Source: Paragonimus westermani (taxonomy: Eukaryota; Platyhelminthes; Trematoda; Plagiorchiida; Troglotrematidae). Taken from it: DNA of 64,000 nt. How positions within the stretch are numbered: the first letter of the stretch is position 1; every line of letters begins with the position of its first letter. Where the stretch lies: contig QNGE01000892.1 in the NCBI GenBank assembly GCA_008508345.1, forward strand, positions 105,094 to 169,093, in the 5' to 3' direction. The notes below the pieces were generated by a model. That model did not search any database. It saw nothing but the letters and a program-made list of their open reading frames with translations, and was not told the origin of the DNA. Shown here piece by piece: positions 14,701-28,509 of this stretch. The translations under genes and the position numbers were made by a program.

Positions 14701-14833
14701 CATTGGTGACGAAACGTTCCTCTGTCCTTCGGATTGTTCTCTTCGTTGTGATTTGTACCTAATCAATAATTTGTGAGTTTTTCACTAATAGGCGAAAATA
14801 CGTAAAATTATATTCTGCTATCCACCAAACACT

Positions 14834-16546
14834 TCAGATAAGATAGAGATACTAGGCGACAAACAACCATACTTATCTTTCTGACATACCATCCACGTTA
14901 AAATATTGTTTGGTAGCATGCTTAAACACAAACCCAGGTTCCAATTGGTTAGTATGACCAATCCCAGTAACACTTAGTGCAGACGTCACTTCCAAATCAT
15001 TCCATCTGGTTACAGGTATTCAAATAACTGACAAAAACCTCTTACTGAGGTAACTGCGGTGTAATTTTAATGAAAATGTTTTGTCTGGACTCAGAGAACT
15101 ATGTTGTTGCGTTTATGTTACGAGGACCTTACTTCGATAAAATAGGTGATTTGGCACTACATCAACTACCATCTTGTTCATCAAGTTAACCTCGGTTCAC
15201 ACTGTAAAAGTGACTTGGCAATCACGTCCTGGCAACTAGTTTTGTGTGTTGCGTTGCTTAAGTTCTTTGTGCTCGTTCGAATAAGGCAGCTCGGCTTTCG
15301 AACCTTGTGACTGATTGGGCTCAAAATAGGACTTCATACTGGCTATACTGTAAGGCAACTCACATTTATCTGTAAATACTTCACATGATTTTCGCTTAAA
15401 GTAAATCAAGCGTAGAAAATTAAACTAGAAGCAAGTACGGTTGGGTGACAATATAGCACCTAAAACAAATTGCAATGTATCACGGAAGCTGGCTATGGTA
15501 GATAAATTGTCTGGACTACACCTTCACACTTTGATATATACTGACGTACGGTAGGCGTGCACACCGTTTGACAATTAAGCTACTTTGTGCCCGATGGCCT
15601 TTTTAACTTTTTGCTAAGTTAGTGAAAGCATTCATTCGGAATTATCGCTTTCCAAGTCCGACTGGCAAACACTCATCTGTGTTCCTGGTTGACATTTAAT
15701 GTGAGACTAGCCTACCACTAAACATAGCCAGAACATCTTACACACCTATCATTGGGGTGATTATTCGCATTGGCTGGAAACTCATTTGTCCTCGTCCAAA
15801 CTGCAGCAAGTCGGAAGATGAATGTGGCAATAATATCCGCCCAGTCAGTGGCTAAGAACAATGGTGTGCAACACAAAAGCTAATCATTGTTAATGTGTAC
15901 ATGTATGACGTTAAAGCGTTGTTGTTCTCTGGCTAGATAATTAACCAACTGAAAAGTAATTTCACATTGTTTGGTGTGATGCTTTTAGGCCATTTCTGTT
16001 ACGCTTTTAAGCAAGAGTTGTTTTTCGAACACCAGTTGAAAAAGTAGTCCGACTTTTTGTTGTTTACGGAAGATAACAAATGAACATTCCGGCCTTTGAA
16101 CGGACAGAAACAATTTTGAGGTAACCAGCGTCGTACTTAATTGCCTGAACATGTTGTGCTTCCAGTAATTTTTCGTATTAAAGTGAAGGGATCGCTGTGC
16201 AATATCAATTGAATCTTTTTACTGAATATAAGAGCTGAGGTAGGGTTATTGTAGCGCAGTGCATTTCACGTCAAATAGAAATATATCTTTTCTCATGTTG
16301 ACCTGAAAATTCGTTTATCAAACTACTAGAAGAAATGATAAAAATTGTGTGTAACTTGCTTTTGAAAAGATGAATGATTTAATTATGAAAAACAGAAGGG
16401 CATCTTGCTATGACCTGTTTGTACAACAGTGCAGTGGTCTACTGAATTTTTCCAATCTGTTGACCTGCTTCCTGGATCTTAGCAGGACCGTCCTGAAAGG
16501 TCTCCTTCTGAGAACTGTCTACTATAGTAAAACTGCGAAGAATGGG
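14834..16546 (+). repeat. Exact duplicate, copy 1 (probable assembly artefact)
   Basis: This 1,713-bp segment begins TCAGATAAGATAG and ends GCGAAGAATGGG. It recurs at 16548-18260 at a constant offset of 1,714 bp. I found no difference in the stretches I compared along its length. Copy 1 ends exactly at a single N. Confidence 0.93.
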
Positions 16547-16547
16547 N
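16547..16547. other. Single N: contig or scaffold join
   Basis: This is the only ambiguous base I noticed. It sits exactly between two identical 1,713-bp segments, which is what results when two overlapping contig ends are placed end to end with a minimal gap instead of being merged. Confidence 0.95.
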
Positions 16548-18260
16548 TCAGATAAGATAGAGATACTAGGCGACAAACAACCATACTTATCTTTCTGACA
16601 TACCATCCACGTTAAAATATTGTTTGGTAGCATGCTTAAACACAAACCCAGGTTCCAATTGGTTAGTATGACCAATCCCAGTAACACTTAGTGCAGACGT
16701 CACTTCCAAATCATTCCATCTGGTTACAGGTATTCAAATAACTGACAAAAACCTCTTACTGAGGTAACTGCGGTGTAATTTTAATGAAAATGTTTTGTCT
16801 GGACTCAGAGAACTATGTTGTTGCGTTTATGTTACGAGGACCTTACTTCGATAAAATAGGTGATTTGGCACTACATCAACTACCATCTTGTTCATCAAGT
16901 TAACCTCGGTTCACACTGTAAAAGTGACTTGGCAATCACGTCCTGGCAACTAGTTTTGTGTGTTGCGTTGCTTAAGTTCTTTGTGCTCGTTCGAATAAGG
17001 CAGCTCGGCTTTCGAACCTTGTGACTGATTGGGCTCAAAATAGGACTTCATACTGGCTATACTGTAAGGCAACTCACATTTATCTGTAAATACTTCACAT
17101 GATTTTCGCTTAAAGTAAATCAAGCGTAGAAAATTAAACTAGAAGCAAGTACGGTTGGGTGACAATATAGCACCTAAAACAAATTGCAATGTATCACGGA
17201 AGCTGGCTATGGTAGATAAATTGTCTGGACTACACCTTCACACTTTGATATATACTGACGTACGGTAGGCGTGCACACCGTTTGACAATTAAGCTACTTT
17301 GTGCCCGATGGCCTTTTTAACTTTTTGCTAAGTTAGTGAAAGCATTCATTCGGAATTATCGCTTTCCAAGTCCGACTGGCAAACACTCATCTGTGTTCCT
17401 GGTTGACATTTAATGTGAGACTAGCCTACCACTAAACATAGCCAGAACATCTTACACACCTATCATTGGGGTGATTATTCGCATTGGCTGGAAACTCATT
17501 TGTCCTCGTCCAAACTGCAGCAAGTCGGAAGATGAATGTGGCAATAATATCCGCCCAGTCAGTGGCTAAGAACAATGGTGTGCAACACAAAAGCTAATCA
17601 TTGTTAATGTGTACATGTATGACGTTAAAGCGTTGTTGTTCTCTGGCTAGATAATTAACCAACTGAAAAGTAATTTCACATTGTTTGGTGTGATGCTTTT
17701 AGGCCATTTCTGTTACGCTTTTAAGCAAGAGTTGTTTTTCGAACACCAGTTGAAAAAGTAGTCCGACTTTTTGTTGTTTACGGAAGATAACAAATGAACA
17801 TTCCGGCCTTTGAACGGACAGAAACAATTTTGAGGTAACCAGCGTCGTACTTAATTGCCTGAACATGTTGTGCTTCCAGTAATTTTTCGTATTAAAGTGA
17901 AGGGATCGCTGTGCAATATCAATTGAATCTTTTTACTGAATATAAGAGCTGAGGTAGGGTTATTGTAGCGCAGTGCATTTCACGTCAAATAGAAATATAT
18001 CTTTTCTCATGTTGACCTGAAAATTCGTTTATCAAACTACTAGAAGAAATGATAAAAATTGTGTGTAACTTGCTTTTGAAAAGATGAATGATTTAATTAT
18101 GAAAAACAGAAGGGCATCTTGCTATGACCTGTTTGTACAACAGTGCAGTGGTCTACTGAATTTTTCCAATCTGTTGACCTGCTTCCTGGATCTTAGCAGG
18201 ACCGTCCTGAAAGGTCTCCTTCTGAGAACTGTCTACTATAGTAAAACTGCGAAGAATGGG
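16548..18260 (+). repeat. Exact duplicate, copy 2 (probable assembly artefact)
   Basis: The second copy of 14834-16546. The base after it (18261, G) continues unique sequence. The same small chance open frame appears in both copies (from 16370 and from 18084), which should not be counted as a gene duplication. Confidence 0.93.
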
Positions 18261-21200
18261 GTCCATTTAAAATTCTGCTTTAATCACACACTCATGCACT
18301 CGCATATGGGGAGGCATGACACTTAGTATAATCACAAGATAATCAGCACCCCCAAGGATGAGTCACGTGTAACGCAGCCATGGATCTTAGGTGCGCGGTC
18401 GAACCGTAACAGACGCCTGATAATCCGTTACACAGACATCAAGAAGTCTGTTCACATGCGGCCTAAGCAGGGGCGTGGAACTGTTTTTGGTGAGTAGTAG
18501 GTTAAAGAGAATTTGACTTAGATATTCCGTGTACGTAGATGTAGATAAAAAAAACCTCAGGATTACAAATCCGTATAGCCTCTCAACATTAATTTTTGAT
18601 ATTCATCAGGTCCAAAGCAAGATAACTATTAGCACTACTCTGTGGATTATAGGATATTTTCCTTCGTCCATTTCCCATCTGGTCAGTTTTCTGTTTGGCA
18701 AATCACTGTGTGTTTAGAAGAAAAACAATGATTGCTCAAGCCACATCTTAGCTTTGTAATTGAATGCTGAGAGTAAATTCAACATTTTTGTCACGAAATT
18801 TCAAACTAATGCATTATCATATATTCACAATATATCTTTTTGGCAGGTTCACTAAATATTTTACTGTGATACATATTCAGGATGTAACATCCCCTTGGAT
18901 GGCTTGAATTCATTGTCTGGTTTTTCCGAAGTGCAAGTGGTATTCCTGTAAAAATCAATCATACCTTACGATCAGTTTTCAAGTAGCTTTCCACGGTCGA
19001 ATTTTGAGCAACCTACTGAAAAAACTTTGACTACTGGTCACCGCGCGATGTGTACGCTGTCAGAAGTTTTCGTACACTCAAATGCAATTAACCGTTAACA
19101 TAGCAAATTCTGGTATTACTGCGTATTTCTGTCATCGTGGAATGTTGGTCCTGATTATCTCCATAAAGGACAACTCAGTTGACCACGATGGATACGACTT
19201 CAGAGTAAACACAATTGTGTGCAAACATTTAGGCAGATTTGTAGCTAACGTTCACTTTTTCACATTGCCTTGAGAACAAAAGCAGCAACTATCTCGTTCA
19301 TACGAAAAGAAAACGCCATTGTTACTATTTTTCACCAAGTTTAAGCAACGTGAATTGGTTAGCTTCTTGAGATACAGTGTGATTACTGATAAGTAGTGGG
19401 GACCTTTGTTTGAAGTACGCTGAACATCACCCAAAAGTAGCGAGGAGTTTGAATTCACACAGACGTCTCATCAAACCCAGTCTGAAAGAATCAGTGAGCT
19501 GGAATTTCGTCCTTATAAGTGTTCATCGGTAGCGCATTACGTTTTTCTTGTTGGGATCCAAACTCTATCTAAGTTTTTATAAACCCGTTGTGTTGACGTT
19601 TTATTTTTCCAGGATGGCCATTTGGATTGTCGGCAGATGGGTCTGCACCACCTCAAAAGCTGTGCTCATTGTGAAAATCACACCAATCCCACTTGGAACA
19701 AGAAAAGCTCCAACAATTTTGATTGCCAACTCCAGTATAAAATACCTATTTACTTCTTGCGGAGATATATATATAGTGACGACTCATGATTGCATTCAGA
19801 GGGATTAACTAACAGACAGCCTATAAGTCTGTCGCCATCAAATTTCACAAGCGTCCCTGTGCGTCCAGCCCCTCTATCCGTTATCATACTCATATATATG
19901 CTTGCAAAATTGACGTTCCATGAGTTCTACCGGAATCTGGAGAGAACTGAAACAATCTAAACTTTGAATTCAACAGTGTACTTCCGGAAATGGTAAAATT
20001 TGGAATGCTTTTGTAAATACCCTATATCCTTTTGGTCATAGCGTCTGTGGTACCAACGTTTGCTTTCCATCCACTGTCGAAGGACAAAACTGGGCCTGAG
20101 GCTTGCAAAGTCTGTTGTCATTTCGCCCCGTACATCTGGAGACAAGTGAATGAAGATTTCTCTCCCCTGATAGACCTATACTGCTCGTCTTCAATTACTG
20201 ATGAGTAGTCAAAGACCTGTTCAATTTAAAATTGAACAACACCCAAAATTGATCGCCACCTTCTCATTCAAAAAGAGGGTTGTTGTTTCCGGTCGAAACA
20301 ATTGACCAAGCAGATTGTTACCCAAGCAAATGTGACTGAGCGTTCATATATGATGCATCATTCGTGTCTATTGTGAGGTCAACGGCACAATAGTGAATGC
20401 AGTTGCCTCATCGAAGCTTGGACAGAGTTGTACTGCCAGCAATGACAAGGTTATGTACTACTGATCAGTCTCATCAAGACGGGAACTTGCGTATTGTGCT
20501 TCGTTTGGAAACAGGCCGGCTGAGAAATCTGGCTCAGTGGGACCGCTGGGAATGAATGTGATATCCAACTGGGAATTATTCTTTGTTTTTCATAATTCAT
20601 TGTTTCTTCACTCCTCAGGAGTCAAGTCTTCACGTAGAGTTCGGTTTACAACAACTTCCTTCCCAAACCCCACCATCCAACCAGATGATAATCTACATTT
20701 TCTACCTTGTAGTGCAGATTCTTAAATTTCGCTATCGACTCACAGATGTTTCTTCCTCGTTTACCACACCGGTGTTCTTTAACAATATCTTTATATCTGC
20801 TGGCTTTATGCCGATTACATTCATTTCATTGCGGTAACAGGTGGAATAAGAAACAAGTATTAGGAGACAGAAACCTTACACTACATAGATGGTTGTTCTA
20901 ATCTCCCCGAGAATCTTTTCTTCAATTTTAACCGGCGATTTTTTTACGAAAAAACATTAGTTGTTCGACATTTCCTACAGATGCCTGTTTTCTCGTGAAC
21001 TCATGTGAACACTCCACATATTTCTGGCCTACATTCATAAAAAGCCGCAGTTCTAGGGCACTCATTGAAAACAATTCACGAGAAAAATTCTGTCAGTTTG
21101 ATTGACACTAACTTGTTTGTCTTAAACAGAATGACAGCTAACCAATCAATGGGATACACAAATTTCAAGATATGATTTACTGAAAGTTGAATGAATTTTA

Positions 21201-22271
21201 TCCTATATACACGCAGGAGGAAGTGACTAAACAATTCCGGAAAAAACAAGGCTACTGTGGCGTCGCTTCACCCAAAAGTGAAAACCATCTATTCGATTAC
21301 AGCTTGAACTGGCTACCTAACTATTCTTTTGAAGACCCAACGCTTAAATTTTGTGCATCCGTATGCGCATCCTCTTTATTTGTCAATCCTTCTATTCGGT
21401 GTACATTTTCTCACCTTGTCAACTGATTGATTCCACAAGTGTTTTATCTGGTTGAAAAAACTTGTTGACCTACATATTACCCTTCATTATTTAAAAATGT
21501 TGCTGTTCCAGATTCACTAATTGAAACTATAGTTTTGTCGGTTGACTGAAATTTTGTTTAAGCCGAGAAACGTCGGAAATAATTTCTTGGCGATTTGTAT
21601 TTTTGACATTTTTAGAGTCATAATGAGTACAATAAAGCTCACTGTATCCACGTTCCGAATAGTTTACCCCGCTTGTCCAAAAATTCGGACAACACAGTAC
21701 ACGTACGTTTATCACCAAATTTCACAGTACACACATATGTGACAAACAAATCTTAATATACACACAAGGTGTTTCAACACTTTAATATATCTTTTTTCCC
21801 ACTCTATACCTCATCATCTCATAAATACACCAGAGTCTGGTCTGCATTTTGTAAGCATTTATAATAGCTGTGTTACTTGTTTCATTGAGCGTGTGCGTTT
21901 TGCCGATGCAGCTTGTGTGGCAACCGTGTTAAGCGGAGATTGAGCAAGCTTTTGTTGTAATTACCACAAATGGGTTTAAAAAAGGGTGTAGCTCATCTAG
22001 TGCAAATTTACTGATGCGGTTGATTGTGAAGTATACCAAAATGCAATTGTTATACCCAAATGCGCGATGTTTAATTCGAAACTAGCTACCTCTACGGCTA
22101 CTCAGCAATGTTATGGAAGACTGTTTAACCACTGCAATGGAATTTAAGATTTAGGGTTGTCTCATAAACGCCGATCACACGATCGTCCATTAAAGTTAAC
22201 AGGCATTAAGTCTCGTATATGTATGACTGTCAGAGAACCTGATCGCTACTCACAAAAGAAAGCAGTTAGCC

Positions 22272-22359
22272 ATTGATAAACAGATTGCGAATAATACAAC
22301 GTTACGAGCAAACTATAGCACTCTATGTTTCAACAACCTCGGGGGGCCTTCCTTAGGAG
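22272..22359 (-). repeat. Interspersed repeat unit related to the 41.9-kb hairpin
   Basis: Positions 22272-22340 match 41831-41899 at about 86% (about 10 differences in 69). The following roughly 18 bases match the loop of the 41.9-kb hairpin but in the opposite orientation. On the minus strand it reads CTAAGGAAGGCC, then CCCCCGAGGTTGTT, then GAAAC. Two separate intronic copies mark it as a dispersed element, possibly part of a Penelope-like terminal region. Confidence 0.65.
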
Positions 22360-25184
22360 TGTACTTAACCGTTCCAACATGTTAATTCGATCCTGTCTGA
22401 ATTGAGGTTAACACTGGTTACATCAAGAAAGTGTACCAGAAGGTAGGAATATGTTACTGGCGGTCTTTAACAAAAAAGAGTCTCGAATCACTGCCTCTTC
22501 AAGGAATTGAGAGATCACCCGGTCAATCTGCCGGTGAAGACGGGTGAAATGTGAGTGCTCTGAAACTCGAGTATCAACATCATGGCTGAATTACAATAGA
22601 CGATTAAATCTGTCGGCAATTCTGGTCGCAGTTTACTTGAAATAGTTTCTATATTTCTCACTGGGCCAACGCAAAATAATTATGCTATAACCAATTACCA
22701 TAACAACAAGAATAAACTTCGTTTAGGTGTGGAAAAGTATTGCTGAACAAAGAACTTTACGGGTAGACAAACTACCTTAAATCACTGGTCATTTGTTGCG
22801 TTACACGTCCTTGGACTAAACAATAAGGCCAATCGTCATTTTGAGCAAATACCTCTCCACGAAGGACTCGGATCCATTATCTTTTGCCCAACTAATGTCG
22901 TCTATTAAACGCCACATTGATTTATTGAAAAGCCGTGTTTCCCAAATGAGCTAATGGACATCCTGTAGACGACCAGAAGTAAAGGATGAGAAAAATTTGG
23001 CACATTGTCTATCGAAAAACTTTGTGGTACTCCATTTTTCGTACACCGCAATGTATTGCATTCTTACCGTTCTCATGACTGCATCAAGGCTGAATAGGCT
23101 GACTTTATTCTTTATCCCCAAGTCGTGATTCCTTTCTTTAGTTATAGAGTAGACGTGTCTGCGGTGTTATTGTTGGGGTGTGGATAGAGTATATTAGCTT
23201 CTCAGTTTGGCCAGCGGAATTTCCACTGGAGTCATATTCTCATGCAATGTGGTATATGTACCAAAGTAGTGGTTGACGGCTGAAGTAAATCCCTGCGCAC
23301 GCTTAAAATACTCAACAATACTCAAATGCGTTTGTTGGGTGGGTATTTCAGTTGACAAACGTTCTTCCATAAAAACTATACGAAATGCACACTCCACAAA
23401 TTATCGTGGATAGTTTGCCACCGATTTTCCGGTCAAACCGCGAATTAAACTTGTGAAGACTGCATGATCGTCGTTTGAACATACCAGGACTACCAACATT
23501 GATTTGCTTCTGGTAACAAAACCCCACTTTTTACCGTAATATCCGTATAATGTGGACCTCCAAGTACCCCATGAGACGTCAGATTTCTCGAACTGCTTCA
23601 AGATCTTTCCTATCATATTTTGTTAATTAATGTAAAGATATCGATCAAATGACTTCCGTGTGCTTTGTGCGCAAATATGCAGTAAATATGTTGATTTCAA
23701 CATCTCAGAACACTTCGGTCTTGTGCGATGGCGCTTTCGTCTTCCTCACGTCCACTAGGTAATAGTTCCTCATCATTCCATCGTGTGACGAATAACTTTC
23801 AACAGCATGAGGAGGAGCACAGAGTTACCTTGTTGAGCTTTCAGCGAAATGCCAGTCGCTGAAGTGCAATTGCTCAAGGGCTGAATGAATACCAATTGAG
23901 ACGGTTCGAGCCTCACTTTTCATGGCATAGCGGGACTAGAGCTCATGCTTTTTAACGAGGGTTTTGAATTCTAACAAGGCAACGGCATTTTCAAATTTCA
24001 ACATGTAATTTTAACCGCCCAGTGCGCTGGGTCGCCTGGATCCGAAACACAATGCTTTCAACGCTTGAATGAATCGCAAACCAGCTTGCCTAGAATTGAG
24101 AAATAATGCAATCATTTGAGGTTTTATAGATTTGTCGTGATAACAGGTACTACCCTCACAAACTCATTTAGATCAAACAGGTTTCCATCATTTCTACGCA
24201 AATGGTTTAAAACGTTACATCAGGCAAAGGGGGTTTTTTGTTGAGTACGTGTGAAGATCAGCTCAAAAAATATTAGAGGCTTTTTCGTTTCTGTTTCAAA
24301 CTAGTTCTCATATTTCACGGACTCATTCAACGGCCAACATAACACGCATCACCTCTACACAACTCAATTGCTTGGTAGAAAATTTGAACCGACTTTATAA
24401 CATAGTGGAAAAATTACTAATATCACAAGTGAATAAAAAACACTTTCGGAGAAACTATCTTTGAAACCCACTTTCTTTTGTAATATTAACCTGGAGAATA
24501 TTTTCAAAAATCGAAACTCATGTGTGATCCTTTTCACTAAATAGGTAACGTTTAACAAATGTTTATGCATCAAGATCTGGCGGAATCATCACAACACGAT
24601 AGAGATTACGAAGGATGACAACAGCGATATTTTTGGAATCCCAGGGTGTTACCGGATAGCATTCAAGGCGAAAACTTGGCCAAAGATGTTTATGTGATTA
24701 TCCTGCAATATACGTAATATTATGTGCGCCCTCGTTGACTGAACTATTTTGCTGTTTCTCCTTTGAAGTAATGTAGAGAAATTTGCTGGTTAAAACAGAT
24801 GACTAGACACAACACAAGTATCTTGTTACAGAACCTGACCTGCTGCCTGTCAAATGACAGTTTCCTGATTTTTCGGAAATACGCTGAAACTTTACACGTC
24901 GGGCTTTAAAATTCTGGCAAACCTGATTTGTTTTCAAAATGGAGCTATGTGACACTGGTGTTGATGTTAACCTTTAGCGCTCAACCACTTCCACCTAACC
25001 CCCCGTAGTTGAACTTACATTAAACTCCTGGAAATAATTGTAGTCTTTCCATTGTTCTGCACAATTGTCGATTTCAACAATGTGTCAACTCTAGTTCCTG
25101 CAACAATGAAACTTGTGCGAACATTTGAGTCTCTAGTGGCTAACAAGCGTATACATAAAACAGTTCGATGTGCTTTTCAACATA

Positions 25185-25197
25185 CGTACGTACGTAC
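25185..25197 (+). repeat. Short ACGT tandem repeat
   Basis: ACGTACGTACGTA, about three units of a self-complementary tetranucleotide, within the same intron. Confidence 0.8.
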
Positions 25198-25367
25198 CTC
25201 CAGCTATGTTCGATGACGCACTTGATTCAACTCAGTGATCATGTCGCACACTAAAATACGCTAACCAGAATGAGCACACATCCCGCTCTTGTTGAGTATT
25301 TCCAATCATTCCCTTACTACAGTCCGTGTAACTCTTCTGAAAATGGAGGCGTCACGTACATATGACG

Positions 25368-25464
25368 GAACATATATATATTCACATATACATACATGTG
25401 TATGTACATATAACACATACATATATACATACATATATATTCATATAACCATACATATAACCAT
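25368..25464 (+). repeat. AT-rich ACAT/ATAC microsatellite
   Basis: A stretch of about 100 bp made almost wholly of imperfect CATA, TATA and TGTA units, inside an intron. The small open frame crossing it (poly Tyr/Thr/Ile/His) is a repeat artefact. Confidence 0.85.
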
Positions 25465-27671
25465 TTTCATTTTAGTACTTATAACCGGAGTAATGCAGGT
25501 TTTTGAATGAATTCAAATAAAGGTTTAAACTGTTCTCACTGGCGTTATACAAACCTTACCTTCTAAAAACTAACTTGGACATTAATTAATTGTTCGTTAG
25601 CTCAGAGTCCCTTAATCTGAAAACAGTCTTGAACGAGATCGTTCTACTCTACTGTGTTCTGATTGAAAGTTGAGAATTATCCATTTGAGTGATAAAAGGT
25701 AGTCTGGAACTGTTCAACGGAGCTAAAAATGACAATATTAAAGCTCGGATGCAAACTATCCAACAAATGGCTAATACATTACGAACTGGTCCAACGTAAT
25801 AAAAGCTTGACGGGCAGTAGGTAGCTATCCAGACCACTTTCTATGGTTATATTGTTGCGACCGCAGAAGACACTTGGCTTTGAAGGTTGTTTACCGCGCA
25901 AAATCCGTTACAATTTATACTATAACATAGAACAGCGAGCACGTACACTCATTTACATCGGTGACCTGTATCCGCACCCGCTGAGCAGCAGTGCACTACA
26001 AGTAACCTTGACAACACGTCCCACAAAGTGCATAAACACGATTCCAACGGTCCTCTCTGGTTTCTCGTCCCCCTGGCGTTAGGATCTGACTTTTAGTTCC
26101 CGATTGCACTCACAGTACTACCCACAAACAAAGGCGCATGTTATACAGGACGATCAACGTATTTTCCTTGGTGCCATTGCTTTCTTGTTTTTTTCTATCA
26201 GTTTTTAGTATAACTATTGAATTTTCATATAGGACAACAATGAACGCGAACTAAATAGCTGTAAAATCCAAACAACAGTTGTTATCAGTGTTAGCTGTGC
26301 ACAACACTACTGCTCTCCTTGCTACCTTTGAATCAGTCGTCCCATGAAGGAAACTGATATCAATATTGCTTTATTACCCATGCAAATTTGTTGAATTGGC
26401 AAGATATGTTACGCATTTTGAAGCATGGCTGAAAACAAATTTCACATGGTACGAATGAGAAAAGATGAATCGGAATTACTGTTGCACGTTTAAACTACGT
26501 TTATCGGATGTCTGTCATATAAAGCTATAATATCACGGGAAAACTATACCTTGGCTCAACCAACGGCTGCGGCTACATAGTAATCGGTCTTTCGACGTAT
26601 GCGGATATATCACAATAAATTTTGATCAAAGGAGATTTAAGGAAATTCATTCGGATTCTTCGATTCAACAAAGGGCAGGAATTCCGCTTCGTTGCTACCT
26701 ACGGACATTTACATGAATGTCTCACCTATCTAACAATGAAGAAATGACTTAAATCGAGTATTTGCCGACCAAAACATTGGTATATGACGTCGAAGAACGA
26801 TGCCGGTAAAAAGTAACACACTTTAAACTAACCCTCACTTTCACAACCATATATCATAACCACCTGTGATTAAGGTACAATTTCGAGCAACTCAAATGCT
26901 TTTCGTCTGATAGCTATTTATTTAACTCAATACTTTATATTTCAAAATCATTAGAGGTTTAAACATTGTCGTGCTGTTTACTCACAGACCATGCATCACT
27001 ACTACAAGCTTATTATGCAGTATCTGGTATGATCTGCGACGGTGTGGCTTACTTTGTTTGAATGATCATATTCAACGAATTAGAGCTTGAAGAACATCAC
27101 AGTACCGTTTAACAGAGAACTAACGTATGACGGAAAGAGCCAACGCAACAAAAGATCGATGGCAGTTTTTGACGTCGAACTATGCTCATTCGATAACAGT
27201 GCTCACATTTCTGGAAACCCCAATAAAAATTCGGCTAAGAGGTTAAAGAAAATTTGACGTAAAATTGACTCAGAATCTAGTCTGAGAAAGGTTTAAGGGT
27301 TAAGATTTGAGCTTACACGTACATGTTTGGTTGTCACAGTTCGTAAATGCTGACACGACGTAGGTTGAAACACATAATCAGTCTGTCAAGAACATGACAA
27401 TTTGTAGCAGGGGCCTGTATGCAAAATACTACAGTTATGGATAAAAGCACTTGCGCGGTATTTAAGAAAAAATATCGAAAAATGATGCTGGCGCACGTTT
27501 GTTGTTGGTCTTCCTGGGCTTTTCAAAACTTGCATGCACATACGTGAAACAAATGACAATTTTGAACTTTATTTCAAGGTCACTTAGAACAAATAAAACT
27601 AGTGAAGTGACATGTACTATTACACGCACTATTGTTAACTGTAGAAGCAATACGATTAATCAATAACTTAC

Positions 27672-28012
27672 CCAAAGTGTTCGTAACTCTGAACAGTTCA
27701 TCTCAGTTGCGTCACCACTTTCAATTTGGAATTCGTAGAGAGCACCAACGAGAAGTTTGTCGATAGCGATTAAAACCTCTTCATGTGAAGCTCGCACCGT
27801 GGTCGTTTGAGGCCAGTTTATTGCACGAGTCAGCGGCGGCCCAATTGTATCCAGTGTAACGGGATCTATTTGAAACCATTTAATCCGATAAAATGCTTTT
27901 GAGTGTGTCATGCTAGCATCGTTGGCCTTCCAACTAAGCAGTGCTCGTCCATAGTCCCCTGAGGCATTAATAGACTCCTGTATAATGATTCGCCGTAATT
28001 TCAGTGAATGTC
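27672..28012 (-). CDS. Exon G: FN3 domain 5 in a single exon
   Basis: The acceptor CGTCCTACAG lies at 28013 and the donor GTAAGT starts at 27671. The exon is 341 bp: two bases complete the Arg codon, then 113 codons, ending in phase 0. It carries a whole domain: HSLKLRRIIIQES (A strand), GRALLSWKAND (B-strand Trp), FYRIKWFQIDP (C strand), VLIAIDKLLVGALYEFQIES (E-F strands with Tyr) and ELRTLW (G strand). It is the only domain here encoded by one exon. The neighbouring intron to exon F is only 497 bp, the shortest in the gene. Confidence 0.88.
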
Positions 28013-28509
28013 CTGTAGGACGGGTTGTAATGTAATAAATGAATCATACACTAGGAGTGTAAACATTATAGAGTGTTAAGAAAACATGAAAGCCATAAAA
28101 TCATTAAAATGTTCTTGGAAACCTATCGGTTCTCCGGATAGTGCGAATTTCCTGTACGGTCACCATATAATAAGATGTGTATTACAACTACGGCTAGGCA
28201 TCGCCGTCTATGAATGAAAGCCAGAAAAATTATGCACACATTACTTTATCTTCTCCCTCAACTGTACTTTGATGACGGTAAAAACAAACTGGTGTTGACT
28301 ACTCTGACTGTTTTCGATGTTTCATCAAGATGACTCCTCAACAGTGCTAAACGCAATGGTGAGTGCTTACCCTGAATCAAATACACACATTGGTCGAAAG
28401 TTTTTCGCACAGGTTAGCCTTCTGATTAAGAAAGGATAGTGAGCAGCTACAACACGTTCTATCAAATCACTATTCTACTGCAATTATGTTCTGATAAAAT
28501 GAAACTTAC
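28013..28509 (-). other. Intron between exons G and F
   Basis: The intron is 497 bp, phase 1. It includes a short motif near 28309-28327 shared with 45879-45896 (see findings). Nothing else is recognised. Confidence 0.8.

Larger units (their letters stand above)
11727..27671 (-). other. Intron between exons H and G
   Basis: The intron is 15.9 kb as assembled, phase 0. It holds the exact 1,713-bp repeat around the N at 16547, the repeat unit at 22272-22359 and an AT-rich microsatellite near 25.4 kb. Removing one repeat copy would bring the intron to about 14.2 kb. I see no coding exon in it whose phase would fit. Confidence 0.72.

Noticed and set aside
16370..18326. Two near-identical small ORFs (from 16370 and 18084) considered as a gene duplication
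   Set aside because: They lie in the two copies of the exact 1,713-bp assembly duplicate.
21970..22080. A-box-like GTGTAGCTCATCTAGTG considered as another SINE head
   Set aside because: The only possible B box downstream (TTAATTCGAAACT) is poor and too far away.
23880..23930. GGTTCGAGCC considered as a tRNA B box
   Set aside because: No A box at suitable spacing and no cloverleaf pairing that I could find.
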